Below the pieces are notes generated by a model. It was given only the letters and a program-made list of their open reading frames with translations, had not been told where the DNA came from and made no database searches. Positions 26,966 to 35,782 of a stretch of DNA of 64,000 bases are shown piece by piece; position 1 is the first letter of the stretch, and each line of letters starts with the position of its first letter. The stretch is taken from assembly GCA_001464355.1 (NCBI GenBank), contig LNEU01000015.1, positions 248,001 through 312,000 of the forward strand. Direction: 5' to 3'. A program made the translations under genes and the position numbers. The DNA comes from Burkholderiales bacterium Ga0077544. GTDB lineage: Bacteria > Pseudomonadota > Gammaproteobacteria > Burkholderiales > Burkholderiaceae_D.

Positions 26966-28605
26966 TGAAGCAATGGAATCTGCTATCTGAGAATCGGCGC
27001 AAGAGAGTTGAACGGGGGCTGGCGATTACCGGACGTATCGCCGACCCCGACAAAATCGTTGCGCTGCTTGAAGCGCTGATAGAGCCAGGCGACCGTGTCT
27101 GCCTCGAAGGTAACAACCAGAAGCAGGCTGATTTTCTGGCCGGCGCCTTGTGCTCGCTTGATCCGGCGCGTGTGCATGATTTACACATGCTGCTGTCGGT
27201 GCTTGCCTTGCCCGAGCATCTGGATATCTTTGACAAGGGCATTGCTTCCAAGCTGGATTTCTCTTTCTCCGGGCCGCAAGCGGTACGGCTTGCGCGTCTG
27301 GTGGCGGACGGCAAGCTCAATATCGGAGCGATTCATACCTATCTGGAATTGTTCGGCCGTTACTTCATCGACCTGACCCCGCGCGTGGCACTGATCGCGG
27401 CGCAGGCCGCCGACCGGCACGGCAATCTATACACCGGACCCAACACGGAAGACACGCCCGCCATCGTCGAGGCAACCGCTTTCAAAAGCGGCATCGTCAT
27501 CGCACAGGTGAATGAAATCGTCGATGTGTTGCCACGCGTCGATATACCGGCTGACTGGGTGGATTTTGTGGTGCAGGCGCCGACGCCACATTACATCGAA
27601 CCTTTGTTCACGCGCGATCCTGCCTTGATTTCTGAAGTGCAGGTGTTGATGGCGATGATGGCGATCAAGGGCATCTATGCCGAATACGGCGTGGAGCGCA
27701 TCAATCACGGCATCGGTTTCGATACTGCGGCAATTGAATTGATCCTGCCGACGTATGCAGAGTCGCTGGGACTGAAGGGAAAAATCGGACGGCACTGGGC
27801 CTTGAATCCGCATCCTGCATTGATTCCCGCCATCGAAGCCGGCTTTGTCGAGTCGGTGCATTCCTTCGGCTCCGAGCTGGGGATGGAGCGCTATATCGAA
27901 GCGCGTCCGGATATCTTCTTTGTCGGGCGTGACGGCTCGATGCGCAGCAACCGTGCGATGTCGCAAACCGCCGGGCTGTATGCCTGCGACATGTTCATAG
28001 GCTCAACGCTGCAAATCGATTTGCAGGGTAACTCTTCGACCGCCACTCTGGGCCGCATCTCGGGTTTTGGCGGCGCACCGAATATGGGTTCGGATGCGCG
28101 GGGCAGAAGACATGCCAGTCCTGCGTGGTTGAAAGCAGGCGAGCAGGCACGTCAGGGCAGGGATGTGATGCCGCGTGGTCAAAAACTGGTAGTGCAAATC
28201 GTGGAAACCTTCCGCGAACACATGCAGCCGGCGTTTGTGGAAAAACTGGATGCATGGCAACTCGCCGAGCAGGCCAAACTTGCGATTCCGCCGGTGATGA
28301 TTTATGGCGATGACGTCACGCATATCCTGACCGAAGAAGGGATAGCCAATCTGCTCTTGTGCCGCACACCGGAAGAGCGCGAGCAGGCAATACGCGGCGT
28401 GGCCGGTTACACGCCGGTAGGCATGGCGCGTGATAAAAAAATGGTCGAGAACCTGCGCGACCGCGGCATCATCTTGCGCGCGGAAGATTTGGGTATAGAC
28501 AAGCGTATGGCAACCAGGGATTTGCTGGCCGCCAAAAACATGAAAGATCTGGTGCGTGCATCAGGCGGTTTGTATGCGCCACCAAAACGTTTCAGAAACT
28601 GGTAA
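26965..28605 (+). CDS. mdcA: Malonate decarboxylase alpha subunit (acetyl-S-ACP:malonate ACP transferase)
   Basis: A 546-residue CoA-transferase-like protein that swaps malonate for acetate on the 2'-(5''-phosphoribosyl)-3'-dephospho-CoA prosthetic group of MdcC. Seen: GDRVCLEGNNQKQADFLAGAL, DLTPRVALIAAQAADRHGNLYTGPNTEDTPAIVEATAFKSGIVIAQVNEIVD, and GGAPNMGSDARGRRHASPAWLKAGEQA near residue 373. Length is standard (~550). It starts at the TAATG junction with dctM and begins the mdcACDEGBH series. Confidence 0.95.
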   Translation: MKQWNLLSENRRKRVERGLAITGRIADPDKIVALLEALIEPGDRVCLEGNNQKQADFLAGALCSLDPARVHDLHMLLSVLALPEHLDIFDKGIASKLDFSFSGPQAVRLARLVADGKLNIGAIHTYLELFGRYFIDLTPRVALIAAQAADRHGNLYTGPNTEDTPAIVEATAFKSGIVIAQVNEIVDVLPRVDIPADWVDFVVQAPTPHYIEPLFTRDPALISEVQVLMAMMAIKGIYAEYGVERINHGIGFDTAAIELILPTYAESLGLKGKIGRHWALNPHPALIPAIEAGFVESVHSFGSELGMERYIEARPDIFFVGRDGSMRSNRAMSQTAGLYACDMFIGSTLQIDLQGNSSTATLGRISGFGGAPNMGSDARGRRHASPAWLKAGEQARQGRDVMPRGQKLVVQIVETFREHMQPAFVEKLDAWQLAEQAKLAIPPVMIYGDDVTHILTEEGIANLLLCRTPEEREQAIRGVAGYTPVGMARDKKMVENLRDRGIILRAEDLGIDKRMATRDLLAAKNMKDLVRASGGLYAPPKRFRNW

Positions 28606-28612
28606 AGCGAAT

Positions 28613-28927
28613 ATGGAAACCTTGAATTTTCGTTTTGAAAATGGACAAAGACATGTCGCACCACAAACCAATATGGTCGGTGTGGTCAGTTCCGGCAATC
28701 TAGAAGTCCTGATCGAGACGGCTGCATTGAACGGTGCCTGCGAAGTGGAAATAAAAACGGCGGCAGTGGGATTTGTGACGATATGGCAGGCCGTGATTAC
28801 CGATTTTCAAGCGCGCTGGTCGCTGGCCGATGTACGCATTTCGATCAACGATGTGGGTGCCACGCCAGCCGTCGTCAGTCTGCGCCTGGATCAGGCAGTG
28901 GAATCGATCATCGGAGAAACCGCATGA
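28613..28927 (+). CDS. mdcC: Malonate decarboxylase acyl-carrier protein (delta subunit)
   Basis: A 104-residue carrier protein. The prosthetic-group attachment region is VSSGNLEVLIE, with Ser26/27 matching the modified serine of the Klebsiella protein. The ATG 28613 gives METLNFRFENGQRH; upstream in-frame ATGs belong to the mdcA overlap. It ends with ATGA shared with mdcD. It carries malonyl and acetyl thioesters between MdcA and the MdcD/MdcE decarboxylase. Confidence 0.92.
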   Translation: METLNFRFENGQRHVAPQTNMVGVVSSGNLEVLIETAALNGACEVEIKTAAVGFVTIWQAVITDFQARWSLADVRISINDVGATPAVVSLRLDQAVESIIGETA

Positions 28928-29820
28928 GCAGCTATCTGGAAGCCAATGCGCGACAACGCATACATCAATTGCTGGATGCTGGCTCGTTCGAGGAATTCCT
29001 GCCGCCATCGGCGCGCATCGTCAGCCCGCATCTGGCGCAACTGGATACGCCAGCATCGTTCGATGATGGTGTCGTGATCGGTAGCGGCAGATTAATCGGC
29101 AAGTCGGTGCTGGCCGCGTCGCAAGAGGGCGGCTTCATGGGCGGCGCCGTCGGTGAAGTCCACGGTGCCAAACTGGTGGGGCTGCTCAAGCGCGCCGTCA
29201 TCGATCAGGTTGACGCTGTGATCCTGCTGCTGGAAACCGGCGGCGTGCGCTTGCATGAAGCCAACGCAGGTTTGATTGCGGTATCCGAAGTGATGCGCGC
29301 GGTCCTCGATACACGAGCGGCTAATATTCCCGTGATTGTTTTAGTCGGTGGTGCCAACGGCTGCTTTGGCGGCATGGGGATTGTGGCTTGCTGTGCCAAT
29401 GCCATTCTGATGTCGGAAGAAGCGCGTCTGGCCATGTCAGGGCCGGAAGTCATAGAGACCACGCACGGTGTCGAAGAATTCGATTCGCGCGACCGCGCGC
29501 TGGTATGGCGCACCACCGGCGGCAAGCATCGCTACTTGCTAGGCGATTGCGATGCGGTGCTGCCGGACGACATCAATGCTTTTCGCAAGGCCGCCGCCGA
29601 GACCATGGCGCGCTATCAACAGAATTCTGCGGTACTTACACTGGATGAACTGGAAGCGGAACATGCGATGCTGAGCAAGCGCCTGCGCGATTTCGGCAAA
29701 CTTGGCGAGCCTATGGATATTTGGACGCGTCTCGGGATTGCCGAACCTGCATCGCTACCCATGCTGGAAGCCGATGCTTTCACGCAGCAGACAGCAGGTT
29801 TTCGCGCGGGAGAACGATGA
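28924..29820 (+). CDS. mdcD: Malonate decarboxylase beta subunit
   Basis: A 298-residue carboxyltransferase-fold subunit, related to the acetyl-CoA carboxylase and biotin-dependent decarboxylase beta domain. Features: SGRLIGKSVLAAS-type core (here IGSGRLIGKSVLAASQEGGFMGGAVGEVHGAK), LLETGGVRLHEANAGLIAVSEVMRAV, GCFGGMGIVACCANAILMSEEARLAMSGPEVIE. With MdcE it decarboxylates malonyl-S-ACP to acetyl-S-ACP. The start overlaps mdcC by four bases. The frame continues upstream to 28783 but lies inside mdcC. Confidence 0.94.
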   Translation: MSSYLEANARQRIHQLLDAGSFEEFLPPSARIVSPHLAQLDTPASFDDGVVIGSGRLIGKSVLAASQEGGFMGGAVGEVHGAKLVGLLKRAVIDQVDAVILLLETGGVRLHEANAGLIAVSEVMRAVLDTRAANIPVIVLVGGANGCFGGMGIVACCANAILMSEEARLAMSGPEVIETTHGVEEFDSRDRALVWRTTGGKHRYLLGDCDAVLPDDINAFRKAAAETMARYQQNSAVLTLDELEAEHAMLSKRLRDFGKLGEPMDIWTRLGIAEPASLPMLEADAFTQQTAGFRAGER

Positions 29821-30536
29821 TGAAATGGCAGACACTCGCAAGCACCTTGTTTCCCGACGGTCATGACATAGTTGAAAAAGATAATTTTCTGCGTGGTACG
29901 GCGCAGGTTGGCGGACAGACCATCGCTATCATCGGCACCACGGGACACACCTCCATCGGTGTGGAAATCGCGCTGGCCCAGGCCGAGGCGATACTCGCCA
30001 CGATGCGGGATTTTCCTGCCCGCCCGCTGGTCATCCTGGTCGATACGCAAGGCCAGCGCCTGCGTCATCGCGATGAAATGCTGGGCATCAATCGCTATAT
30101 GGCGCATCTCGGCAAGTGCATAGACCTCGCGCGTCGCCATGGTCACCGCGTCATCGGCCTGGTCTACGATCAGGCCTTGTCCGGCGGCTTCATTACCAGC
30201 GGCTTGATGGCGGATGCGTGCTATGCGTTGCCGGATGCGGAAATCCGTGTCATGGGATTGCCGGCGATGGCACGCATCACCAAGGTTCCTGAAGAGAGAT
30301 TGATAGATCTCGCCAAGTCGAATCCGGTCTTTGCGCCGGGCGCCGAAAATTATCTGAATATGGGCGGGCTGGAAGCGATCTGGCATGAGGACCTGGCGTC
30401 ATGTGTGGCGCTTGCCTTGCAAACATCGGTATCAGCGGATCTTCGCAGTCAGCGAGGAATGGAAAGAGGCGGTCGCAAGATGGCCTATCCCGTTGCGCAA
30501 GCGGTACTGGGAGTCAACCATGTTTCAAAGACATAA
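29817..30536 (+). CDS. mdcE: Malonate decarboxylase gamma subunit
   Basis: A 239-residue crotonase-like subunit partnering MdcD. Visible: GGQTIAIIGTTGHTSIGVEIALAQAEAILATMRDFPARPLVILVDTQGQRLRHRDEMLGINRYMAHLGKCIDLARRHGHRVIGLVYDQALSGGFITSGLMAD. The start is either ATG 29817 (overlapping the mdcD stop) or the next ATG at 29820. The gene overlaps mdcG by 17 bases, so translation is coupled. Confidence 0.93.
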   Translation: MMKWQTLASTLFPDGHDIVEKDNFLRGTAQVGGQTIAIIGTTGHTSIGVEIALAQAEAILATMRDFPARPLVILVDTQGQRLRHRDEMLGINRYMAHLGKCIDLARRHGHRVIGLVYDQALSGGFITSGLMADACYALPDAEIRVMGLPAMARITKVPEERLIDLAKSNPVFAPGAENYLNMGGLEAIWHEDLASCVALALQTSVSADLRSQRGMERGGRKMAYPVAQAVLGVNHVSKT

Positions 30537-31182
30537 CAGAGTCTGGCTTACTGCAGCAGGATGGAAGTTGGCACGCGCGGCAGCGTTGGCCGTGCATGCA
30601 AAAGAATTAGCGCGCTGGGCTGAAAACGATTGGCCCGTGATTGTGCGCAGAAGCGAATCGGATATTCCACCCAATATGCTTTGCCTTGGGCTTGCCGCAC
30701 CACCAGATCCGCACACAGGCATGAAGACACGAATTCCGTTTCTGGTGCCGAGTGAGCACATCGTGCGGCACGATGTACCGCTGGCCATCATCAGTGCAGA
30801 AAAGGCCTTGCCTGCCAAGTGGCAAAAGGATTTTGCCGACCTGGTGGAGAAGGTAACCGCGATCGGTCTTGAATTTCGTGTGTACGGTTCAGCGGCGATG
30901 CAGGCCATTACCGGGCTGTCTTATCTAACGCCTTCTTCGGATATTGATTTGCTGTTCTTTCCGCAGACGAAAGATCAGCTGCTGGCAGGCAGCGCGCTGC
31001 TGACTAGCTACGCAGCGAAATTGCCGCTGGACGGTGAAATCGTTTTTCCATCCGGCAGTGCAGTGGCATGGAAGGAATGGGTACAGGCGGAGAGTCATCC
31101 CAGTCAGCCGCGCGTGCTGACCAAGAGCATGTTCAATCCAAGACTGGTGCGTGTCGCGGATTTGCAAGTAGAGCTGGAGTGA
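30520..31182 (+). CDS. mdcG: Malonate decarboxylase holo-ACP synthase (phosphoribosyl-dephospho-CoA transferase)
   Basis: A 220-residue nucleotidyltransferase that attaches the prosthetic group to apo-MdcC. Characteristic residues: FRVYGSAAMQAITGLSYLTPSSDIDLLFFPQTKDQL, with the SDID acidic pair of the transferase site. The ATG 30520 lies inside the end of mdcE; upstream codons in the same frame are not needed. The gene overlaps mdcB by four bases. Confidence 0.9.
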   Translation: MFQRHNRVWLTAAGWKLARAAALAVHAKELARWAENDWPVIVRRSESDIPPNMLCLGLAAPPDPHTGMKTRIPFLVPSEHIVRHDVPLAIISAEKALPAKWQKDFADLVEKVTAIGLEFRVYGSAAMQAITGLSYLTPSSDIDLLFFPQTKDQLLAGSALLTSYAAKLPLDGEIVFPSGSAVAWKEWVQAESHPSQPRVLTKSMFNPRLVRVADLQVELE

Positions 31183-32120
31183 TCGTCGTGAAACAACAAA
31201 TACCGGTTTCATGTCTGTCTGCTGCACACGCGTCCTCACTAGCGCATGGATATACCAGAACAGCGCGGCAAGCACACGCATTGCGCGCCGCATGTCTGCA
31301 AATCGCTATCGTGGCCATCAGAAGCCTGCATGTCGAGATCGTACTATTCCCTAAGCCCGGCCTGGTGTCGCTTGTCGATAACGGCAGTCATGCAGATATG
31401 AACGCCGCGCTCTTCATGCGCAGCCTGTTTTCGCTGCGCCACTATTTTATAAGCATGGCGCATGCGGGTGCGCGCGATATGGTATTCGGTGAGTTGAGAG
31501 TGCTGGGCATGCACGCGGAACAGCGGATGCTGGCTGCGACGCAGGGCGTCAATACGCATCGCGGTGCGATTTTTGCATTGGGCATGTTGTGCGCTGCCGT
31601 CGGCTACTGTCATGCGCATGCAAGGTCCTTGTCGGCAGAGAATATTCGCCAGACATTAATGGAGCAATGGGGCAATGCGCTGAAAATGCATTCAATCCCA
31701 TCATCGCCATCGCCATCGAATGGCCTGCGCGTGGCTCACCTGTATGCAGTGGGAGGTGCGCGCGAAGAAGCGGCCAAAGGATTCCCTGCCGTATTCGAGA
31801 TTGGCTTGCCGCAGATATTGAAATCGCTGGGGCGGAATGCCACACCTTCGATGGCACAGATCGATGCACTTTTTGCGTTGATGGCTTACATGACGGATAC
31901 GAATATTTATCATCGTGGTGGTGCCGGTGGTGCCATGCTGGTAAAACTGACTGCGCAGGCATTTATCGCACAAGGCGGCACCGCTGCGCCAGAATGGCAA
32001 GATACGGCATGCGCTTGCCATCGACTGTTCGTCAGCCGACATCTATCACCTGGTGGCGCTGCTGATATGCTGGCGGCCAGCTGGTTTGTTTTCCAGATTA
32101 GCGCATCGCACACACGATAG
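31179..32120 (+). CDS. mdcB: Triphosphoribosyl-dephospho-CoA synthase
   Basis: A 313-residue CitG/MdcB-family enzyme that makes the triphosphoribosyl-dephospho-CoA precursor from dephospho-CoA and ATP. Features: EIVLFPKPGLVSLVDNGSHADMN, ATQGVNTHRGAIFALGMLCAAVG and a late ALMAYMTDTNIYHRGG. The start is GTG 31179, overlapping the mdcG stop, or GTG 31188; neither has a strong ribosome site. The family call is secure; the exact start is less so. Confidence 0.88.
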   Translation: MIVVKQQIPVSCLSAAHASSLAHGYTRTARQAHALRAACLQIAIVAIRSLHVEIVLFPKPGLVSLVDNGSHADMNAALFMRSLFSLRHYFISMAHAGARDMVFGELRVLGMHAEQRMLAATQGVNTHRGAIFALGMLCAAVGYCHAHARSLSAENIRQTLMEQWGNALKMHSIPSSPSPSNGLRVAHLYAVGGAREEAAKGFPAVFEIGLPQILKSLGRNATPSMAQIDALFALMAYMTDTNIYHRGGAGGAMLVKLTAQAFIAQGGTAAPEWQDTACACHRLFVSRHLSPGGAADMLAASWFVFQISASHTR

Positions 32121-32158
32121 ACTTAACAAGATTGACTGAGCAATTCAACAGGAACGGA

Positions 32159-33094
32159 ATGACAAATCGGATTGCCATTTTGTGTTCGGGGCAGGCAGGC
32201 CAGCACGCTGGCATGTTCGATCTGATACGCGAAGATGATCACGCCAACCGCTTGCTGCAGGCATGGCCGCTGGAAGAGTTGTGCGCGTATCCATTGCATG
32301 AAATTTTATCTAGCGAGCGCCTGCTGTTTGCCAATCCGATTGCGCAACCGCTGGTAGTTGCCGCGCAGTTAGCGACATGGGAAATCATTCGGGGCCTGAT
32401 CAGCAAGCCGGTCATCACTGCCGGTTACAGCATAGGCGAACTGGCGTCTTGGTCGGTGGCGGGTGCGATTGTGCCAGACCAGGCGATCCGGCTCGCTGCC
32501 GTGCGTGCACAACTGTTGCAGGCATGTATAGAGCCGGGACAGCCGCAACTGATGCTGGCGATTTCACTTTCGCATGCGGTGACGCAGATGGCCGACATCG
32601 CGTCTCTGTTGCATGCGCATGGTTTTTACATTGCGATTGAAGTAGCTGAAGATGCCGTCATTGCCGGTGGTTTGCTGACCCATGCAGACGCGCTGGAAAA
32701 TGCAGTAACCGCGGCCGGCGGCAAGGTGACGCGCCTGCCGATAGAGATTGCATCGCACACGCCCTGGATGAAGGCTGCCGTGCCTCTGTTTGAAAAGGCA
32801 GTGAAGGAAAGCGGTATAAGTACACCGCGTTTTCCGGTGCTGGCGGGTATTTCCGGCATACGCCTGCATGACAAAGACGCCGCCGCATCGGCGTTGTCGC
32901 GTCAACTGGCCGAAACAATTCGCTGGCAGGCCGTGATGGATAGCGTGCATGAGGCTGGTGCCACGATGACCATAGAACTGGGGCCGGGCGCTGCGCTTTC
33001 CAAAATGTTGAAAAGCCGTTATCCGCATATGCAATGCCGCTCTGTTTCGGAATTCAAGTCGCTGTCAGGCTTGAAAAAATGGTTGCAGCAATGA
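32159..33094 (+). CDS. mdcH: Malonate decarboxylase epsilon subunit (malonyl-CoA:ACP transacylase)
   Basis: A 311-residue FabD-like acyltransferase that primes MdcC with malonyl. Seen: ILCSGQAGQHAGMFDLI at the N-terminus (family motif GQGxQ, here GQAGQ), the nucleophile in GYSIGELASW, and a conserved histidine in IEIASHTPWM. The ATG 32159 follows ACGGA; the TTG 32132 is an alternative. It is the last mdc gene. Confidence 0.9.
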   Translation: MTNRIAILCSGQAGQHAGMFDLIREDDHANRLLQAWPLEELCAYPLHEILSSERLLFANPIAQPLVVAAQLATWEIIRGLISKPVITAGYSIGELASWSVAGAIVPDQAIRLAAVRAQLLQACIEPGQPQLMLAISLSHAVTQMADIASLLHAHGFYIAIEVAEDAVIAGGLLTHADALENAVTAAGGKVTRLPIEIASHTPWMKAAVPLFEKAVKESGISTPRFPVLAGISGIRLHDKDAAASALSRQLAETIRWQAVMDSVHEAGATMTIELGPGAALSKMLKSRYPHMQCRSVSEFKSLSGLKKWLQQ

Positions 33095-33143
33095 GACGAA
33101 TAATCCATATGCAGATAGCCGGACTTCAGACTTATTCATCCAG

Positions 33144-33221
33144 ACTTGTTACTCCCGCTGGTTAACACAGCTTGCAAACTCCGCTTGTTAACACTGCTTG
33201 TTAACACTGCTTGTTACAGCA
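33144..33221. repeat. Tandem repeat, 13-bp unit, about six copies
   Basis: The unit GCTTGTTAACACT occurs twice exactly (33183-33195 and 33196-33208), flanked by degenerate copies of the same 13-base period on both sides. It fills most of the gap between the mdcH stop and the end of the convergent nucleotidase gene. The period and absence of spacers exclude a CRISPR array. No function is evident. Confidence 0.7.
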
Positions 33222-33255
33222 AACTTCGTATGCAGAATACTTTGCTCAGCCGAGA

Positions 33256-35034
33256 TCAATCGATGCGCTTAATCCTGTTGGTTGCAGGCGGTTTGATCGG
33301 CGAGTAATGACGCAGATAGGTTTCCAGCGCATCGATATCGAGCTCGCCGCCGGAGATCTGTCCACCCTGATTGAACAGACTGAAGCGGTCGCCGCCGTTG
33401 GCGAGGTAATTGTTGATGGTTACGCGGTAAATCTCCCCGGCGATAATCGGAGCACCATGCAGACGCATGGCGCTGACACGCGAACCGGCAGGCTTTTGCA
33501 GATTGTAGGTATAGCTGAATCCTGCCGATGGAAACAATACGCGCGGATTGTCATTCGTATTGGCATGTCGCTTGAATTGTTGTTCCAGCAAACGGCGTAG
33601 TTGCGCCCCGCTAAAACTCTTCACCACCAGATTGTTGCCGAAAGGTTGAACGCTGAATATCTGGCCATAGCTGATCTCGCCACCGCCATACGGCACATGC
33701 AAATCAGCGCGTACGCCGCCGGGATTCATCAAGGCGATCTGCGCGCGGCCATGTTCTGCAGATTGGGTCGCAGCTAATTGCGCATCGGCGATCAGATTGC
33801 CGAGCTGGCTTTCGCCCGATGCCACTTGTCGGCGCGATAGCGAGGTCGTTAATTTGCCGACTATCCGTTTGCTCAGTGACGCTGACGCGTCCGCATAACG
33901 GCTGACAATCGCATCGACCTCGGAGTCTTTCACAAAGCGTGGATAGTCTGCCGACGGCTGGACCATGATGCCAGCGTGATTGATGAACGCGTCTCCCTGC
34001 ACGATGACATTATTCGCGGATTTGGAAACAACCTTGTGGGTGCGAGGATCGATCATCAGCTTGATGTCGGTGACCAAGGTGCCGTATTGCCCTGCACTGG
34101 TCAGCAAGAACGGTTTGCCCGGATTGCGTTTGCCGTAGTCGCAGATATAGGCGCGGTGGGTATGGCCGGAAACAACAACGTCGATACCCGGATCGAGTCG
34201 CTCCAGTATCGGCACGATAGCGCCGCTCAGGCTGGGACAGGAATCATCGGGAGTGCCGTCGGTCTTTCCTCCTTCATGGATGACGAGCACGATGGCAGCT
34301 ACACCTTGCGCTTTCAATTCTGGAACCAACGCGTTCGCGGTGCGTGCTTCGTCGGCGAAGATCAGGCCGGCGACACCAGCAGGCGTGACAATGTGCGGCG
34401 TGTTTTTCAGCGTCAATCCGATGAATCCGATTTTCACTTGCTGCTTGCCGCTACCAAACGATTTGATACCCGTCGCAGGGAACAAGGTCTTGCCATCTGA
34501 CTGGTAGGTGTTGGCAGCCAGAAAACCAAAATTGGCACCGGTGAATGGTTTGCTGAGAGCACATGGTTCGCGCGCCGTGAACTTGGCACAACCGCCATTC
34601 TGCATACGCAATAGCTCCGCATAACCCTTGTCGAACTCGTGATTACCCACGGCGTTGAAGTCGATGCCGAATGCATTGACTGCTTCAATCGTGGGTTCGT
34701 CGAGGAATAATGCGGATACCAGTGGTGATGCACCGATCATGTCGCCAGCAGACACAACTGCGTGATAGGGATGCGCTTGTTTCAGCGATTTGATGGCGCT
34801 ACCCAGATAAGCCGCGCCGCCGGCCGGGACGTGGCTGCCGGCACTGTTGGGAGCAGGAATAGATAAACGTGGAGCTTCCAGATGGCCGTGCAAATCGTTG
34901 AAGGCAATGATCTTTACTTCTACATTGCCTTCACCCTTCACAGCGGCTATCGCATTACCGGTTTTTTCCGCCAAGGCGCTGCCTGCCATAAAGCAGGCAG
35001 ACAAGGCTAGCAGAATTCTGCCAGTCTGCAGCAT
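33256..35034 (-). CDS. Secreted 5'-nucleotidase/2',3'-cyclic phosphodiesterase family phosphatase
   Basis: A 592-residue UshA-like enzyme. The signal peptide (residues 1-22, GSALA/E) exports it. The metallophosphoesterase domain has FNDLHGH (45-51), GD (97-98), GNHEFD (130-135) and SGHTHRAYICDY, all metal-ligand motifs intact. The C-terminal nucleotidase domain has LGNLIADAQLAAT, MNPGGVRADL and VTINNYLANGGDRFSLF, which binds the base. It likely hydrolyses nucleotides for phosphate or nucleoside scavenging. It is convergent with the mdc operon. Confidence 0.92.
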   Translation of the reverse strand: MLQTGRILLALSACFMAGSALAEKTGNAIAAVKGEGNVEVKIIAFNDLHGHLEAPRLSIPAPNSAGSHVPAGGAAYLGSAIKSLKQAHPYHAVVSAGDMIGASPLVSALFLDEPTIEAVNAFGIDFNAVGNHEFDKGYAELLRMQNGGCAKFTAREPCALSKPFTGANFGFLAANTYQSDGKTLFPATGIKSFGSGKQQVKIGFIGLTLKNTPHIVTPAGVAGLIFADEARTANALVPELKAQGVAAIVLVIHEGGKTDGTPDDSCPSLSGAIVPILERLDPGIDVVVSGHTHRAYICDYGKRNPGKPFLLTSAGQYGTLVTDIKLMIDPRTHKVVSKSANNVIVQGDAFINHAGIMVQPSADYPRFVKDSEVDAIVSRYADASASLSKRIVGKLTTSLSRRQVASGESQLGNLIADAQLAATQSAEHGRAQIALMNPGGVRADLHVPYGGGEISYGQIFSVQPFGNNLVVKSFSGAQLRRLLEQQFKRHANTNDNPRVLFPSAGFSYTYNLQKPAGSRVSAMRLHGAPIIAGEIYRVTINNYLANGGDRFSLFNQGGQISGGELDIDALETYLRHYSPIKPPATNRIKRID

Positions 35035-35066
35035 CGATCAGGCTGCGAGGTTTATCACTGCAGCAA

Positions 35067-35579
35067 TCAAGGATTGCCCATGTAATCACGCTTGCCGATT
35101 TCAATGCCGTTATGACGCAGGATGGCGTAAGTCGTCGTGACATGGAAAAAGAATTGCGGCAAACCGAAATGCAGCAGATAGTCCTGGCCGTTGAATTTTC
35201 GTTCTTTCGGCGTACCTGGACGCAGAACGATGTCGCGTGCTTCCTGACCGTTGATTTTGTCTGCTGGAATACCGTCGATAAACGCGACAGTGTCGGCCAG
35301 CATCGCGCGCAGATCGGCAAACGTAGTGGCCAGGCTGTCATCGACTTTTGGTACATCCAGGCCAGCCAGGCGGGCTGATACGCCGCGTGCGAAATCACCG
35401 GCGATTTGTACCTGGCGAATCAATGGGAACATATCCGGGAACAGGCGGGCTTGCAGATAGGCATTCGGGTCTATGCTTTTTGCTGTCGCATGTTCTTCGG
35501 CTTTGCTCAGCAGAGCGCTGAGGCTGTTGAGCATTTGCTTGAAAACGGGGACGGACGCGGCGTGCAGAGAAATGTTCAT
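35067..35579 (-). CDS. DUF1993 family protein
   Basis: A 170-residue helical protein with the DUF1993 pattern: SLHAASVPVFKQMLNSLSALLSKAEEHATAKSIDPNAYLQARLFPDMFPLIRQVQIAGDFARG and YLLHFGLPQFFFHVTTTYAILRHNGIEIGKRDYMG. The family forms a DinB-like four-helix bundle and occurs with stress genes; no biochemical role is established. Its start is clear at ATG 35579 (MNISLHAASVP). Confidence 0.9.
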   Translation of the reverse strand: MNISLHAASVPVFKQMLNSLSALLSKAEEHATAKSIDPNAYLQARLFPDMFPLIRQVQIAGDFARGVSARLAGLDVPKVDDSLATTFADLRAMLADTVAFIDGIPADKINGQEARDIVLRPGTPKERKFNGQDYLLHFGLPQFFFHVTTTYAILRHNGIEIGKRDYMGNP

Positions 35580-35782
35580 TAAATATCCTTGATGAAGAGT
35601 GTGACGAAGAGTTTGGCGAAGTAAGCAGGCGAATGGCCGATAATGCGTGCTGCGATTATAGGCAGGAAATCGCAGACGCGTTGGACGTACACTTAAAATG
35701 TATAGACGTCCGCCTTTGATGCATTGATTCCCTTGCGCATCGCGCAGCAGCTGTCAAATACAGGCCGCCTCCCACTGTATGT

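Noticed and set aside
33144-33221. Possible CRISPR array
   Set aside because: Units are 13 bp with no spacers and no cas genes are present.
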